Part shown: positions 17,930-26,359 of the stretch, in pieces
How the letters are laid out: each line of letters starts with the position of its first letter
Position numbering within the stretch: position 1 is the stretch's first letter
DNA from: Klenkia marina
Lineage (GTDB): Bacteria; Actinomycetota; Actinomycetes; Mycobacteriales; Geodermatophilaceae
Direction of reading: 5' to 3'
Assembly: GCF_900101025.1 (NCBI RefSeq)
Contig: NZ_FMUH01000001.1
Location: 310,001 to 374,000, forward strand
Length of the DNA: 64,000 nt
Program-made: the position numbers and the translations under genes
Notes under the pieces: generated by a model
What the model was told of the DNA's origin: nothing
Database searches by the model: none
Seen by the model: only the letters and a program-made list of their open reading frames with translations

Positions 17930-17970
17930 TGTGCATCACTGTAAGTGTGTAATCAAGTAATGCAAGCACG
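17930..17970 (-). promoter_or_regulatory. AT-rich promoter with three 8-base direct repeats
   Basis: The most AT-rich spot I saw in the window. On the + strand, GTAAGTGT (17941-17948), GTAATCAA (17949-17956) and GTAATGCA (17957-17964) are three consecutive 8-base units sharing GTAA. Read on the minus strand, TTGCAT and TACAGT are spaced 16 bases apart and could be -35 and -10 elements for the gene at 17174-17887. The spacing suits cooperative binding of small dimeric repressors. Confidence 0.55.
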
Positions 17971-18004
17971 TTCCGTTGTAGGCGGACCGCCGGACCCGAT
18001 GGGG

Positions 18005-18562
18005 TCAGGGGCGGTCGCTGGTCTCGGGGTCGGCCGGTGCGTTCTCGCCCTCGTCGGGCTCGCGCTCCTTGCGGCGCAGCAGCAGCGACGTCACGCCGAG
18101 CAGCAGGACCAGGACGCCGAGCACCCCGATCTCGATGATCCGGTCGGCGAACCCCGCGGTGCCGACCTTGCCGGCGGCCTCGACGCTGAGCACCACGATC
18201 TCCTTGATCGAGGCGATGATGCCCACGAGCAGGAACGGCTCGGCGATCAGCTCGCGCTTCTCGACGGTGGTGCGGACGGCGAACAGCAGCTCGACCACGA
18301 TGAAGACCAGCAGCAGGACGTCGAGCAGCTCGAGCACCGGGGTGGTCGACAGGTCGGTGACCAGACCCCAGCTGGTCTTGCCGGCCAGCACGAGCAGAAC
18401 CAGCGCAGTGACCAGCAAGAACAGCGCGATGCCCGCGTAGACGACGTTCTCGGCCAGCTCCAGCAGGCGGGTGCCCACCTTCCCGAACCCGGGCGGGTGC
18501 TCCGCGTCGTCGTGCTCGTCGTCCCTGCGTCGCTGGCCGGTCACGGCGCGATCATGCGGCAC
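18005..18562 (-). CDS. PsiE-like membrane protein
   Basis: A 185-residue protein with four membrane segments (about 38-62, 78-98, 112-130, 140-162) in the pattern of the phosphate-starvation-inducible PsiE family (conserved V-V-E-L-L-F-A-V-R and F-L-L-V-G-I-I-A-S-I-K-E-I-V). The cellular role of the family is unknown. Third gene of a minus-strand unit after mca and a small membrane protein, 16 bases after the latter. GTG start at 18562; a second GTG seven codons in is possible. A gaccc-gatg-gggtc stem at 17993-18006 covers its stop and may terminate the unit. Confidence 0.8.
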   Translation of the reverse strand: MPHDRAVTGQRRRDDEHDDAEHPPGFGKVGTRLLELAENVVYAGIALFLLVTALVLLVLAGKTSWGLVTDLSTTPVLELLDVLLLVFIVVELLFAVRTTVEKRELIAEPFLLVGIIASIKEIVVLSVEAAGKVGTAGFADRIIEIGVLGVLVLLLGVTSLLLRRKEREPDEGENAPADPETSDRP

Positions 18563-18578
18563 AGCTCACAGCCGCGCC

Positions 18579-18899
18579 TCAGGACGCGGCGGTGGGCCCC
18601 TCGTCGGGGTCGACGCGCCGGGGCGGCTCGATGGCCAGCGGCTGCCGGCGCAGCACGTCGAGCAGCTCCTCGCCCGGCCGCGGCTCGAACAGCTCGGAGG
18701 CGTCGTCGGGGACGTCGACCGGCGCGTCGGCCGGGTCGAAGCTGGGCGGCAGCCGCTTGAGGTGCTTGCCCATCGAACGCCCCAGGAGGAGGACGGCGAC
18801 CAGCAGCACGACGGTCAGCAGCAGCCCGAGCGGGCCGGACTTGCCGACGTCCTCGGGCAGCTGCTGGTCGGCCGCGAGGATCAGCAGACCGGCGTTCAT
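18579..18899 (-). CDS. Small membrane protein downstream of mca (Rv1083-like)
   Basis: A 106-residue protein with one clear membrane segment (about 24-42) and a C-terminal cytoplasmic tail rich in Asp/Pro and Arg. Its ATG overlaps the mca stop (ATGA at 18896-18899), so translation is coupled. A short membrane protein directly after mca is a conserved actinobacterial arrangement (Rv1083 after Rv1082 in M. tuberculosis). The function is unknown; a link to mycothiol conjugate handling at the membrane is suggested only by context. Confidence 0.78.
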   Translation of the reverse strand: MNAGLLILAADQQLPEDVGKSGPLGLLLTVVLLVAVLLLGRSMGKHLKRLPPSFDPADAPVDVPDDASELFEPRPGEELLDVLRRQPLAIEPPRRVDPDEGPTAAS

Positions 18900-19804
18900 C
18901 GGACCCCCACCTCTTCGTCGGCGCGGCTGCGGATGCCGGCGAACAGGTCGTCCTCGGGCGTGGTGCTGTCGACCAGCGAGCGGGCCAGCTCGAAGTCCTC
19001 GGTCGGCCAGACCCGCTGCTGCATGTCCATGGGCGTGGAGAACCAGCGGCCGGTCGGGTCGATCTGGGTGGCGTGCGCGATCAGCGCGCGGTCACGGATG
19101 CCGAACCACTCCCCGCACGGCACCCGGGTGGTGACCCGGTGGGAGATGTCCTTGGCCGGGTCCCACTTCTCCAGCATCTCGGTGTAGGGGGACTCGAGCC
19201 CGCCGGCCAGCATGGCCTCGTGGATCGCCTTCGTGCGGGGCAGGGTGAAGCTCATGTTGTAGTACAGCTTGCTGACCTGCCACGGCTCGCCGAGCTCGGG
19301 GTAGGCGTCGGGGTCGCCGGCCGCCTCGAAGGCGTGCACCGAGATCTCGTGCGTCTTGATGTGGTCGGGGTGCGGGTAGCCGCCTCGCTCGTCGTAGGTG
19401 GTCATCACCTGCGGGCGGAAGCGCCGGATGAGCGCGACCAGCGGGGCCGCGGCCTCCTCGGTGGGCACCAGGGCGAAGCAGCCCTCGGGCAGCGGGGGCA
19501 GCGGGTCGCCCTCGGGCAGGCCCGAGTCGACGAAGCCCAGCCACTCCTGGCCGACCCCGAGGATCTCGCGGGCCGCGGCCATCTCCTCGGAACGGATCTG
19601 CGGGAGGCGTTCCCACACCTCGGGCCGGTCCATCGCCGGGTTGAGCACCGAGCCGCGCTCACCACCGGTGCAGGTGGCGACGAGGACGTCGACGCCCTCG
19701 TGCACGTACTTGGCCATGGTGGCCGCACCCTTGCTGGACTCGTCGTCGGGGTGGGCGTGCACCGCGAGCAGGCGCAGCTGGTCCGGTTGGGTCACGGGGT
19801 CCAT
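18896..19804 (-). CDS. mca: Mycothiol S-conjugate amidase Mca
   Basis: A 302-residue zinc amidase that cleaves mycothiol S-conjugates to a mercapturic acid and GlcN-Ins, the actinobacterial route for detoxifying electrophiles and antibiotics. The zinc motif H-A-H-P-D-D-E-S-S-K-G is at residues about 17-27, with Y-P-H-P-D-H-I-K-T-H-E later, both typical of Mca. The length matches Mca, but the paralogue MshB (deacetylase) is close in sequence; the greA/small-membrane-protein neighbourhood favours Mca. ATG 19804 chosen because homologous sequence starts there; the frame is open further upstream without similarity. Confidence 0.93.
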   Translation of the reverse strand: MDPVTQPDQLRLLAVHAHPDDESSKGAATMAKYVHEGVDVLVATCTGGERGSVLNPAMDRPEVWERLPQIRSEEMAAAREILGVGQEWLGFVDSGLPEGDPLPPLPEGCFALVPTEEAAAPLVALIRRFRPQVMTTYDERGGYPHPDHIKTHEISVHAFEAAGDPDAYPELGEPWQVSKLYYNMSFTLPRTKAIHEAMLAGGLESPYTEMLEKWDPAKDISHRVTTRVPCGEWFGIRDRALIAHATQIDPTGRWFSTPMDMQQRVWPTEDFELARSLVDSTTPEDDLFAGIRSRADEEVGVR

Positions 19805-19921
19805 GGTCCCACCTGTGCGCGGACCACGACGTGCACCCCGGGCGGACCCGCACCGTCTCGGATCCGGGCGCGTGCGGTTGCGGTGACGCGCACCTCGGTG
19901 TTCACTCGGCGGTTCGACCGC

Positions 19922-19947
19922 AGCCGCTCCCCGACCGGGGGGCGGCT
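19922..19947 (+). promoter_or_regulatory. Hairpin in the greA leader
   Basis: agccgctcccc (19922-19932) pairs with ggggggcggct (19937-19947), ten of eleven positions, with a four-base loop, followed by ctt and then the greA ribosome site. It sits directly in the 5' leader and resembles a small terminator or translation-limiting stem. Confidence 0.5.
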
Positions 19948-19970
19948 CTTGAGTTGTAGGAGCCGTGATC

Positions 19971-20474
19971 GTGTCCACGACCGACGAGCAGGACCAGGGC
20001 GTCTGGCTGACCCAGGAGGCCCACGACCGGTTGAAGGGCGAGCTCGACGAGCTGATCGCCGGGCGGCCCGCCATGGCCGCGGAGATCAACGCCCGCCGCG
20101 AGGAGGGCGACCTCAAGGAGAACGGCGGTTACCACGCGGCCAAGGACGAGCAGGGCAAGCAGGAGGGCCGCATCCGCCAGCTCACCGACCTGCTGCGCAA
20201 GGCCCGGGTCGGCGAGCCGCCGAAGACCGCCACCGACGCCGCGCTGGGCACCGTCATCACCATCGCCTTCGACGGCGACGAGGACGACACCGAGAAGTTC
20301 CTGCTCGGCTCCCGCGAGATCGCCGGCACCACCGAGCTCTCGGTCTACTCCCCCGAGTCCGCCCTCGGCGCGGCGATCATGGGCGCGAAGCCGGGCAGCT
20401 CGGTCACCTACACCGCACCCAACGGCAAGGACATCACCGTGAAGGTGCTGGCCGTCGAGCCCTTCGTCCCCTGA
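19971..20474 (+). CDS. greA: Transcription elongation factor GreA
   Basis: A GreA factor of 167 aa that rescues backtracked RNA polymerase by stimulating transcript cleavage. N-terminal coiled coil (about 8-80) with the tip acidic residues in R-R-E-E-G-D-L-K-E-N-G-G-Y-H, and C-terminal FKBP-like domain with S-P-E-S-A-L-G-A-A-I-M-G. Two in-frame GTGs exist; taggag is two bases before the first (19965) and eight before the second (19971), so I choose the second. Divergent from mca, as in mycobacteria. Confidence 0.95.
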   Translation: MSTTDEQDQGVWLTQEAHDRLKGELDELIAGRPAMAAEINARREEGDLKENGGYHAAKDEQGKQEGRIRQLTDLLRKARVGEPPKTATDAALGTVITIAFDGDEDDTEKFLLGSREIAGTTELSVYSPESALGAAIMGAKPGSSVTYTAPNGKDITVKVLAVEPFVP

Positions 20475-20851
20475 GCACGACGCTGGACGAGCAGCCGGAC
20501 GAGACCGACGGGCCCGGGAGCTACGGCTCCCGGGCCCGTTCGCGCGCTCGCGAGAACACGACCTTCGCCTGCGTGCACTGCGCCCGCACCGTGCCGGCGA
20601 ACACCGACGGGCACTACCGCAACCACTGCCCGTACTGCCTGTGGTCCCTGCACGTGGACGTCAAGCCCGGCGACCGGGCGTCGGCCTGCCGGCGGGCGAT
20701 GGAGCCCGTCGGCCTGGTCGAGAAGTCGGGCAAGGGCTGGCAGGTGGTGCACCGCTGCACCGCCTGCGGGCACCGCCAGCCCAACCGCCTCGTGCGCGAC
20801 GGCGACTCCCCCGACGACCTCGACCTGGTGCTGTCGCTCCCCTGGCTGTGA
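20471..20851 (+). CDS. RNHCP domain zinc-ribbon protein, apparent CTG start
   Basis: A protein of about 126 aa with the RNHCP domain: F-A-C-V-H-C, the name motif Y-R-N-H-C-P-Y-C-L-W-S-L-H-V-D and a second Cys pair C-T-A-C-G-H-R-Q. The four Cys pairs suggest zinc binding, perhaps RNA-related; the function is unknown. No ATG, GTG or TTG precedes the first Cys pair for a long way; the only near candidate is CTG 20471, which overlaps the greA stop (CTGA). Translation by coupling with greA is likely. The N-terminal 35 residues before the domain are acidic then Arg/Ser-rich. Confidence 0.8.
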   Translation: MSTTLDEQPDETDGPGSYGSRARSRARENTTFACVHCARTVPANTDGHYRNHCPYCLWSLHVDVKPGDRASACRRAMEPVGLVEKSGKGWQVVHRCTACGHRQPNRLVRDGDSPDDLDLVLSLPWL

Positions 20852-20916
20852 CATGGCGATCCTGCGGATCGCACCGCGACCAGGTACCGGTGCCGGTTGC
20901 GACGAGCGGGTCCTGC

Positions 20917-20954
20917 GATGCCGGCGGGAGGACTTCGTCCCCCGCACCGGCATC
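20917..20954. terminator. Hairpin after the RNHCP gene
   Basis: gatgccgg (20917-20924) pairs with ccggcatc (20947-20954); inside it, cggg/gga and tcc/cccg continue the stem around a central ttc. It lies between the convergent RNHCP and dipeptidase genes and is the best terminator candidate there. Confidence 0.55.
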
Positions 20955-20998
20955 GCCCTGGGCTTCGCCCGGTTGCCTCCTCGTGGGCGGCGGTGCTG

Positions 20999-21032
20999 GG
21001 CTTCCTCGGGGACCCTGCGGGCCCCCTCGTCA
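20999..21032. repeat. Short GC-rich 3'-end element, copy A
   Basis: The + strand stretch starting cttcctcggggaccc and ending gggccccctcgtc overlaps the stop codon of the dipeptidase gene. A near-identical stretch ends the tatD gene at 61135-61164. It can fold (gggg-acc with ggg-cccc, and flanking ctgggct with agcccag), so it may serve as a terminator. Confidence 0.5.
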
Positions 21033-23120
21033 GCCCAGGCCGCGGCGGGCGAGCAGGGGGGCCGGGTCGGGGTCGTGGCCGACGACGTCGCGGAAGGCAC
21101 CCAGCGGGTCGACCGAGCCGCCGCGCGAGAGCAGCTTGTCGCGGAACGCGTCGCCGTTGGCCCGGGTGAGCCCTCCGTTGGCCTTGAACCACTCGACGGT
21201 GTCGGCGTCGAGCACCTCGGACCAGATGTAGGAGTAGTAGCCGGCTGCGTACCCGCCGGCGAACACGTGCTGGAAGTACGTGGTGCGGTACCGCGGCGGC
21301 ACCAGACCCGACGCCACGCCGGCGGCCTCGAGCGCGGCGGCCTCGAACGCCTGCGGGTCCTCGACCACCGTGTCCGGGGTGATCCGGTGCCACGCCTGGT
21401 CGAGCAGCGTCGCCGCCAGGTACTCGAGCGTGCCGTGGCCCTCGCCCCACAGCGCCGCCGCCTCGATGGCCGCCACGACCTCGCGGCCCAGCGGCTCGCC
21501 GGTCCCGGTGTGCCGGGCGTAGTGGTCGAGGACCTCGGGCCACAGCGCCCACATCTCGTTGACCTGGCTGGGGAACTCGACGAAGTCGCGCGGCACGCTG
21601 GTGCCCGAGAAGCGCGGGTAGGTGACCGCTGAGGACAACCCGTGCAGGGTGTGCCCGAACTCGTGGAAGAGGGTGTTCACCTCGTCGAGGGTCAGCAGCG
21701 TCGGCTGGCCGGCAGCGCCCCGGGTCACGTTCATGACGTTGAAGACCACCGGCCGGGTGCCCAGCAGCCGCGACTGGCTGACGAACGAGCTCATCCAGGC
21801 CCCGCCGCGCTTGCCGTCGCGGGCGTAGAAGTCGCCCAGGTACAGCCCCACCGGCTCGCCTGCTGCGTCGGCGACCTCCCAGACCCGCACGTCGGGGTGG
21901 TAGCCGGGCAGGTCCGGGCGCGGGGTGAACGTGTAGCCGTAGAGCAACCGGGCGGCGTGGAACACGCCGTCGACCAGCACCCGGTCGAGCTCGAAGAAGG
22001 GCCGCAGCGCGGTGGTGTCGACCGCGTACCGGTCGCGCCGGACCTGCTCGCTGTAGTACGCCCAGTCCCAGGCGGCGAGCTCGACCCCGTCGGCGGCGGC
22101 CAGCTCGGCCAGCACCTCGGCCTCGGCGCCGGCGTTGCGCACCGCGGGCGGCACCAGGGTGGCCAGCAGCTCGTCGACCGCGGCGGAGGTCTTCGCGGTC
22201 TGGTCGGCGGCCACGAGGTCGGCGTGGGTGGCGAACCCCAGCAGCCGAGCGCGCACGGCGCGCAGGTGGGCGATCTCGGCGGCCACGGGCCCGTTGTCGT
22301 GCTCACCGGCCGACGCGCGCGTCACCGACGCCTCGTGCAGCCGGCGGCGCAGGGCCCGGTCGCGGAGCTTGGCCATCGCCGGCTGCCCCGAGGGCAGCAC
22401 CAGGGTCAGCAGGTACCCCTCGCGGCCGCGCTCGGCGGCGGCCACGCCGGCGGCCTCGACCTCGGCGTCGCTGAGGCCGTCGAGCTCGGTGCGGTCGGTG
22501 ACCAGGACGGCGGCCGCCTCGGTGGCCACGACGAGGTTCTGCCCGAAGGTGGTGGACAGCCGGGACAGCTGCTGGTTCAGCTCACGCAGCTGCTCGCGGC
22601 CGGCGTCGTCGAGCCGGGCGCCGGAGAGCACGAAGTCGAGGTGGTACCGCTCGACCAGCCGCACGGCCTCGGCGTCGAGCCCGTGCCCGCCGGCCTGCAC
22701 CTGGGCGTGGACGGCGTCGATGCGGGCGAACAGTGCCGGGTCCAGCCGCAGGGCGTCGGAGTGGGCCGCCGCCAGCGGGGAGACCTCGCGCTCGATCTCG
22801 CGCAGCCGGTCGGAGGAGTTCGACGACGCCAGGGCGTAGAACACCGCCTGGGCACGCCGCAGCAGGGCCCCGGACCGCTCCAGGGCCACGACCGTGTTCT
22901 CGAAGGTCGCCGGCCCGGGGTCCGCGGTGATCGCGTCGACCTCGCCCCGCTGGGTGGCCATGCCCACCAGCAGCGCCTCGCGGCAGTGCTCGAGGGTCAG
23001 CCCGGTGAACGGCGGCAGCCCGAACGGCAGCTCCGAGGGGCGGGCCAGCGGGTTGTCGGCGGAGAGGTCGACGGGGGCGGGCGAGGTGCTGGGGGCGGAC
23101 GAGGCCGCGGGCGTGGTCAT
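21030..23120 (-). CDS. dcp: M3 family peptidyl-dipeptidase (Dcp)
   Basis: A 696-residue M3 zinc peptidase with the HEFGH motif (F-H-E-F-G-H-T-L-H-G, about residue 485) and the downstream glutamate region E-F-P-S-Q-V-N-E-M-W. The C-terminal G-Y-A-A-G-Y-Y-S-Y-I-W-S-E-V-L-D-A-D is typical of Dcp and oligopeptidase A. Members release dipeptides from, or cut, short peptides in the cytoplasm. No signal peptide. ATG 23120 is taken although the frame is open to 23369, because similarity to the family starts after a short Ser/Pro-rich lead. Separated by 59 bases from the downstream gene end at 23180. Confidence 0.93.
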   Translation of the reverse strand: MTTPAASSAPSTSPAPVDLSADNPLARPSELPFGLPPFTGLTLEHCREALLVGMATQRGEVDAITADPGPATFENTVVALERSGALLRRAQAVFYALASSNSSDRLREIEREVSPLAAAHSDALRLDPALFARIDAVHAQVQAGGHGLDAEAVRLVERYHLDFVLSGARLDDAGREQLRELNQQLSRLSTTFGQNLVVATEAAAVLVTDRTELDGLSDAEVEAAGVAAAERGREGYLLTLVLPSGQPAMAKLRDRALRRRLHEASVTRASAGEHDNGPVAAEIAHLRAVRARLLGFATHADLVAADQTAKTSAAVDELLATLVPPAVRNAGAEAEVLAELAAADGVELAAWDWAYYSEQVRRDRYAVDTTALRPFFELDRVLVDGVFHAARLLYGYTFTPRPDLPGYHPDVRVWEVADAAGEPVGLYLGDFYARDGKRGGAWMSSFVSQSRLLGTRPVVFNVMNVTRGAAGQPTLLTLDEVNTLFHEFGHTLHGLSSAVTYPRFSGTSVPRDFVEFPSQVNEMWALWPEVLDHYARHTGTGEPLGREVVAAIEAAALWGEGHGTLEYLAATLLDQAWHRITPDTVVEDPQAFEAAALEAAGVASGLVPPRYRTTYFQHVFAGGYAAGYYSYIWSEVLDADTVEWFKANGGLTRANGDAFRDKLLSRGGSVDPLGAFRDVVGHDPDPAPLLARRGLG

Positions 23121-23179
23121 CGCGGTCCAGTCTCCGCCCGGTGACCGGGTGCCCGCCCGGCGGGCGGTCACCCGGTCGA

Positions 23180-23986
23180 TCAGCGGGTGGCGGTGCGCAG
23201 GTAGGCCCGCACGGCCAGCGGTACGAACACGGCCAGGATGGCCACGGCCCAGATCGCGGTGTACAGCACCGGGTTCTGCAACGACCAGGCGTCGGCCACC
23301 GGCACGCTGTCGGGCTGGTTGCCGAACAGGTCGCGGGCGGCCTGCACCACGGTGGAGACCGGGTTCCACTCGGCGAAGGTGCGCAGCACCGACGGGAAGC
23401 TCTCCAGCGGCACGAAGGTGTTGGCCACGAACGTCAGCGGGAAGATGACGATGAAGCTGGCGTTGTTGACCACCTCGGGGGTGCGCACGAGCAGACCGAC
23501 CAGGGCCATCATCCAGCTGACCGCGAAGGCGAACACCAGCAGGATGAGGAACCCCCCGATCGCCTCGGGCACCGAGCTGTTGATCCGCCAGCCCACCAGC
23601 AAGCCTGTCAGCGCCATCACCAGGATCGAGATGGCGTTGAGCCCGAGGTCGGCGACGGTGCGGCCGATGAGCACCGCCGACCGGGACATGGGCAGTGACC
23701 GGAACCGGTCGATCAGCCCCTTCTGCAGGTCCTCGGCGATGCTGGCGCCCGTGGTGGTGGACCCGAACACGACGGTCTGGGCGAAGATGCCGGGCAGCAG
23801 GAACTCGGCGTAGGTGATGCCGTCGGGCAGGTTGATCGCGCCGCCGAACACGTAGCGGAACAGCAGCACGAACATGATCGGCGACAGCGTCGCGAACACG
23901 ATCAAGTCGGGCACCCGCTTGACCTTGATCAGGTTGCGCCGGGTGATCACCAGGCTGTCGGACAGGGTGTGGCTCAGGGCGCTCAT
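23180..23986 (-). CDS. ABC-2 type exporter permease (DrrB/daunorubicin-type)
   Basis: A 268-residue membrane protein with six hydrophobic segments and the ABC-2 signature: R-R-N-L-I-K-V-K-R-V-P-D-L at the start, F-L-L-P-G-I-F-A-Q-T-V-V-F-G in the middle, and D-R-F-R-S-L-P-M-S-R-S-A-V. This is the classic DrrB/multidrug subgroup, more canonical than the pair at 9152-10908. ATG overlaps the ATPase stop (ATGA). Likely exports a hydrophobic compound; the substrate is unknown. Confidence 0.92.
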   Translation of the reverse strand: MSALSHTLSDSLVITRRNLIKVKRVPDLIVFATLSPIMFVLLFRYVFGGAINLPDGITYAEFLLPGIFAQTVVFGSTTTGASIAEDLQKGLIDRFRSLPMSRSAVLIGRTVADLGLNAISILVMALTGLLVGWRINSSVPEAIGGFLILLVFAFAVSWMMALVGLLVRTPEVVNNASFIVIFPLTFVANTFVPLESFPSVLRTFAEWNPVSTVVQAARDLFGNQPDSVPVADAWSLQNPVLYTAIWAVAILAVFVPLAVRAYLRTATR

Positions 23987-24984
23987 CGGGTGCTCTCCGC
24001 GGGCTCGGCGTCGGCGGTGGTCCCGGCGGTGGCGTCGACGGCGGCGTCGGCGGAGTGGCCGGTCAGGGTCAGGAAGACGTCGTCGAGGTCGGGCCGGCGC
24101 AGGCCCACGTCGAGCAGCTCGACACCACTGCCCTCGAGGAGCTGCAGCGCCTGCGCGAGCGTGGCGGCGCCGCCGGTGACCGGGACGGTGAGCCGACGGG
24201 TCTGCTCGTCGCGCTGGGGCTCGTCGACCGCCAGCGGCCGGAGCAGCTCGGCGGCCCGCGCCAGGCCCTCGCCCGAGCCCACCGTGAGCTCGATGCGCTC
24301 GCCGCCCACCTGCGCCTTGAGCTCGTCGGCGGTGCCGCGGGCGATGACCGCGCCCCGGTCGATGACCACCATGCGGTCGGCGAGGCGGTCGGCCTCCTCG
24401 AGGTACTGCGTGGTGAGCAGGATCGTGGTGCCGTCGCTGACCAGGTCGGCGATGAACTCCCACATCCCCAGCCGGCTGCGCGGGTCGAGCCCCGTGGTGG
24501 GCTCGTCGAGGAAGAGCACCTGCGGGCGGGCGATGAGCGAGGCGGCGATGTCGAGCCGGCGGCGCATGCCGCCGGAGTAGGTCTTCGCCGGGCGGCGGGC
24601 CGCGTCGGTGAGGTCGAACCGTTCGAGCAGCTGGCCGGCCCGGGCGCGGGACTCCTTCTTGCCGAGCCGGTAGAGCCGGCCCACCATCTCGAGGTTCTCC
24701 TCACCGGTCAGGTACTCGTCGACCGCGGCGTACTGGCCGGTCAACCCGATCACCGCACGCACCTGGTCGGCCTGGGTGGCGACGTCGAGACCGGTGATCT
24801 CGGCCCGGCCGCCGTCTGCCCGCAGCAGTGTGGACAGGATGCGCACCACCGTCGTCTTCCCGGCCCCGTTCGGGCCGAGCAGGCCCAGCACCGTGCCCTG
24901 CGCGACGGTCAGGTCGACCCCCCGCAGCGCGGTGAAGTCACCGAACCTCTTGACCAGCCCCTCGACCACCACTGCGTCGCTCAT
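23983..24984 (-). CDS. ABC exporter ATP-binding protein (DrrA-type)
   Basis: An ATPase of 333 aa with Walker A G-P-N-G-A-G-K-T-T-V, signature Y-S-G-G-M-R-R-R-L-D-I-A, Walker B V-L-F-L-D-E-P-T-T-G-L-D-P-R-S and Q-Y-L-E-E-A-D. The S-G-G-M-R-R-R-L signature and the C-terminal DUF4162-like extension are typical of DrrA. ATG 24984 (M-S-D-A-V-V-V-E-G-L) is preferred; an in-frame GTG at 25008 would add eight residues. First gene of the pair; the 107-base gap upstream to ilvA holds its promoter, with no further structure seen. Confidence 0.94.
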   Translation of the reverse strand: MSDAVVVEGLVKRFGDFTALRGVDLTVAQGTVLGLLGPNGAGKTTVVRILSTLLRADGGRAEITGLDVATQADQVRAVIGLTGQYAAVDEYLTGEENLEMVGRLYRLGKKESRARAGQLLERFDLTDAARRPAKTYSGGMRRRLDIAASLIARPQVLFLDEPTTGLDPRSRLGMWEFIADLVSDGTTILLTTQYLEEADRLADRMVVIDRGAVIARGTADELKAQVGGERIELTVGSGEGLARAAELLRPLAVDEPQRDEQTRRLTVPVTGGAATLAQALQLLEGSGVELLDVGLRRPDLDDVFLTLTGHSADAAVDATAGTTADAEPAESTR

Positions 24985-25115
24985 GCCGGGCACCGTAGGT
25001 CCTGACACCGACAGAACTGCTGCACGTCCGCTCCTCCGCGTCCCGGCGCCCCGCGATCACGGGTCGTCCGGGGTGGGGACCGGTGCCGGCTGCAGAACTC
25101 ATCGGCACCCGTACC

Positions 25116-26339
25116 TCAGTCCGACGTCACCGCGTAGCCGACCCGGGTGAGCGCGGACTGCACCTCGCGGGCGTGGTCGGGGCCCCGGGTCTCCAGCACG
25201 ACGGCGATCTCCACCTCGCCGAGGTCCAGCTGCGCCGTCGTCCGCTCGTGCTCGACGGAGAGCACGTTGGCCGACACCGCGGCCAGCTCGCGCAGCAGGC
25301 CGGCCAGGGACCCCGGCCGGTCCGGGACGCGGACCCGCAGGGACAGGTAGCGACCAGCCGCGGCCATGCCGTGCTGCACGACCTTGAGCATCAGCACCGG
25401 GTCGATGTTGCCGCCGGACACCACGGCCACGACCGGCGCGCGGAAGGCGGCGGGGTCGGCCAGCACCGCGGCCACGGCGGCCACCCCGGCCGGTTCCACC
25501 ACGAGCTTGGCCCGCTCGAGGCAGAACAGCAGCGCGCGCGAGAGCTCGTCCTCGGTCACCGTGCGCACCTCGTCCACCAGCCCCGCGACGTGGGCGAGCG
25601 TGAGGTCGCCGGGTGAGGCGACGGCGATGCCGTCCGCCATCGTGGCCATGGTGGCCAGCGGCACCGGCACCCCCGCGGCCAGCGAGGCCGGGAACGCCGC
25701 GGCCATCGCGGCCTGGACGGCCACCACCCGTACGTCGGGACGCCGGGCCTTGACGGCGGCCGCGATGCCGGCCACCAGCCCCCCACCGCCGGTGCAGACC
25801 ACGACGGTCTGCACGTCGGGGCACTGCTCGAGGACCTCGAGGCCGACGGTGCCCTGCCCGGCGATGACGTCGGGGTGGTCGAAGGGGTGGATGAACACCG
25901 AGCCCGTGCGGTCGGCGTACTCCCGCGCCGCCAGGAGGGGCTCGGTGAGCGAGTCGCCCAGCTGGTGCACCGTCGCCCCGTACCCCCGGGTGGCCGCGAG
26001 CTTGGGCAGCGGGGCCGGCTCGGGCATGAACACCGTCGCCGCCGCGCCGAGCTCGCGGGCGGCCAGCGCGACGCCCTGCGCGTGGTTGCCGGCGCTGGCC
26101 GCCACCACACCGGTCGCACGCTCGGCGTCGGTGAGCCGGGCGATGCGGGTGTAGGCACCGCGGATCTTGAACGACCCGGTGCGCTGCAGGTTCTCGCACT
26201 TCAGCCAGACCGGCCCACCGACCCGTTCGGCGAGCGCCCGCGAGTGCTCCAGCGGGGTGCGGCGCACCACACCGGCCAGCAGCGCGGCGGCGGCCTCGAC
26301 CTCGAGCCCGGTGACGAGGGGGACGGCGGGTTCGCTCAC
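25116..26339 (-). CDS. ilvA: Threonine ammonia-lyase with C-terminal ACT domain
   Basis: A 407-residue PLP enzyme (EC 4.3.1.19) converting threonine to 2-oxobutanoate and ammonia, the first step of isoleucine synthesis. The PLP lysine is in T-G-S-F-K-I-R-G-A-Y (about residue 58), the phosphate-binding loop in C-T-G-G-G-G-L-V-A-G, and A-S-A-G-N-H-A-Q-G-V-A is conserved. A single ACT domain follows (about 330-405; R-V-R-V-P-D-R-P-G-S-L-A-G-L-L). This one-ACT layout is seen in catabolic/TdcB-like actinobacterial enzymes, so regulation may differ from the two-ACT IlvA. Starts 20 bases after the GPP34 gene on the same strand. Confidence 0.92.
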   Translation of the reverse strand: MSEPAVPLVTGLEVEAAAALLAGVVRRTPLEHSRALAERVGGPVWLKCENLQRTGSFKIRGAYTRIARLTDAERATGVVAASAGNHAQGVALAARELGAAATVFMPEPAPLPKLAATRGYGATVHQLGDSLTEPLLAAREYADRTGSVFIHPFDHPDVIAGQGTVGLEVLEQCPDVQTVVVCTGGGGLVAGIAAAVKARRPDVRVVAVQAAMAAAFPASLAAGVPVPLATMATMADGIAVASPGDLTLAHVAGLVDEVRTVTEDELSRALLFCLERAKLVVEPAGVAAVAAVLADPAAFRAPVVAVVSGGNIDPVLMLKVVQHGMAAAGRYLSLRVRVPDRPGSLAGLLRELAAVSANVLSVEHERTTAQLDLGEVEIAVVLETRGPDHAREVQSALTRVGYAVTSD

Positions 26340-26359
26340 CCCCCGATCCTGGCAGCCGG

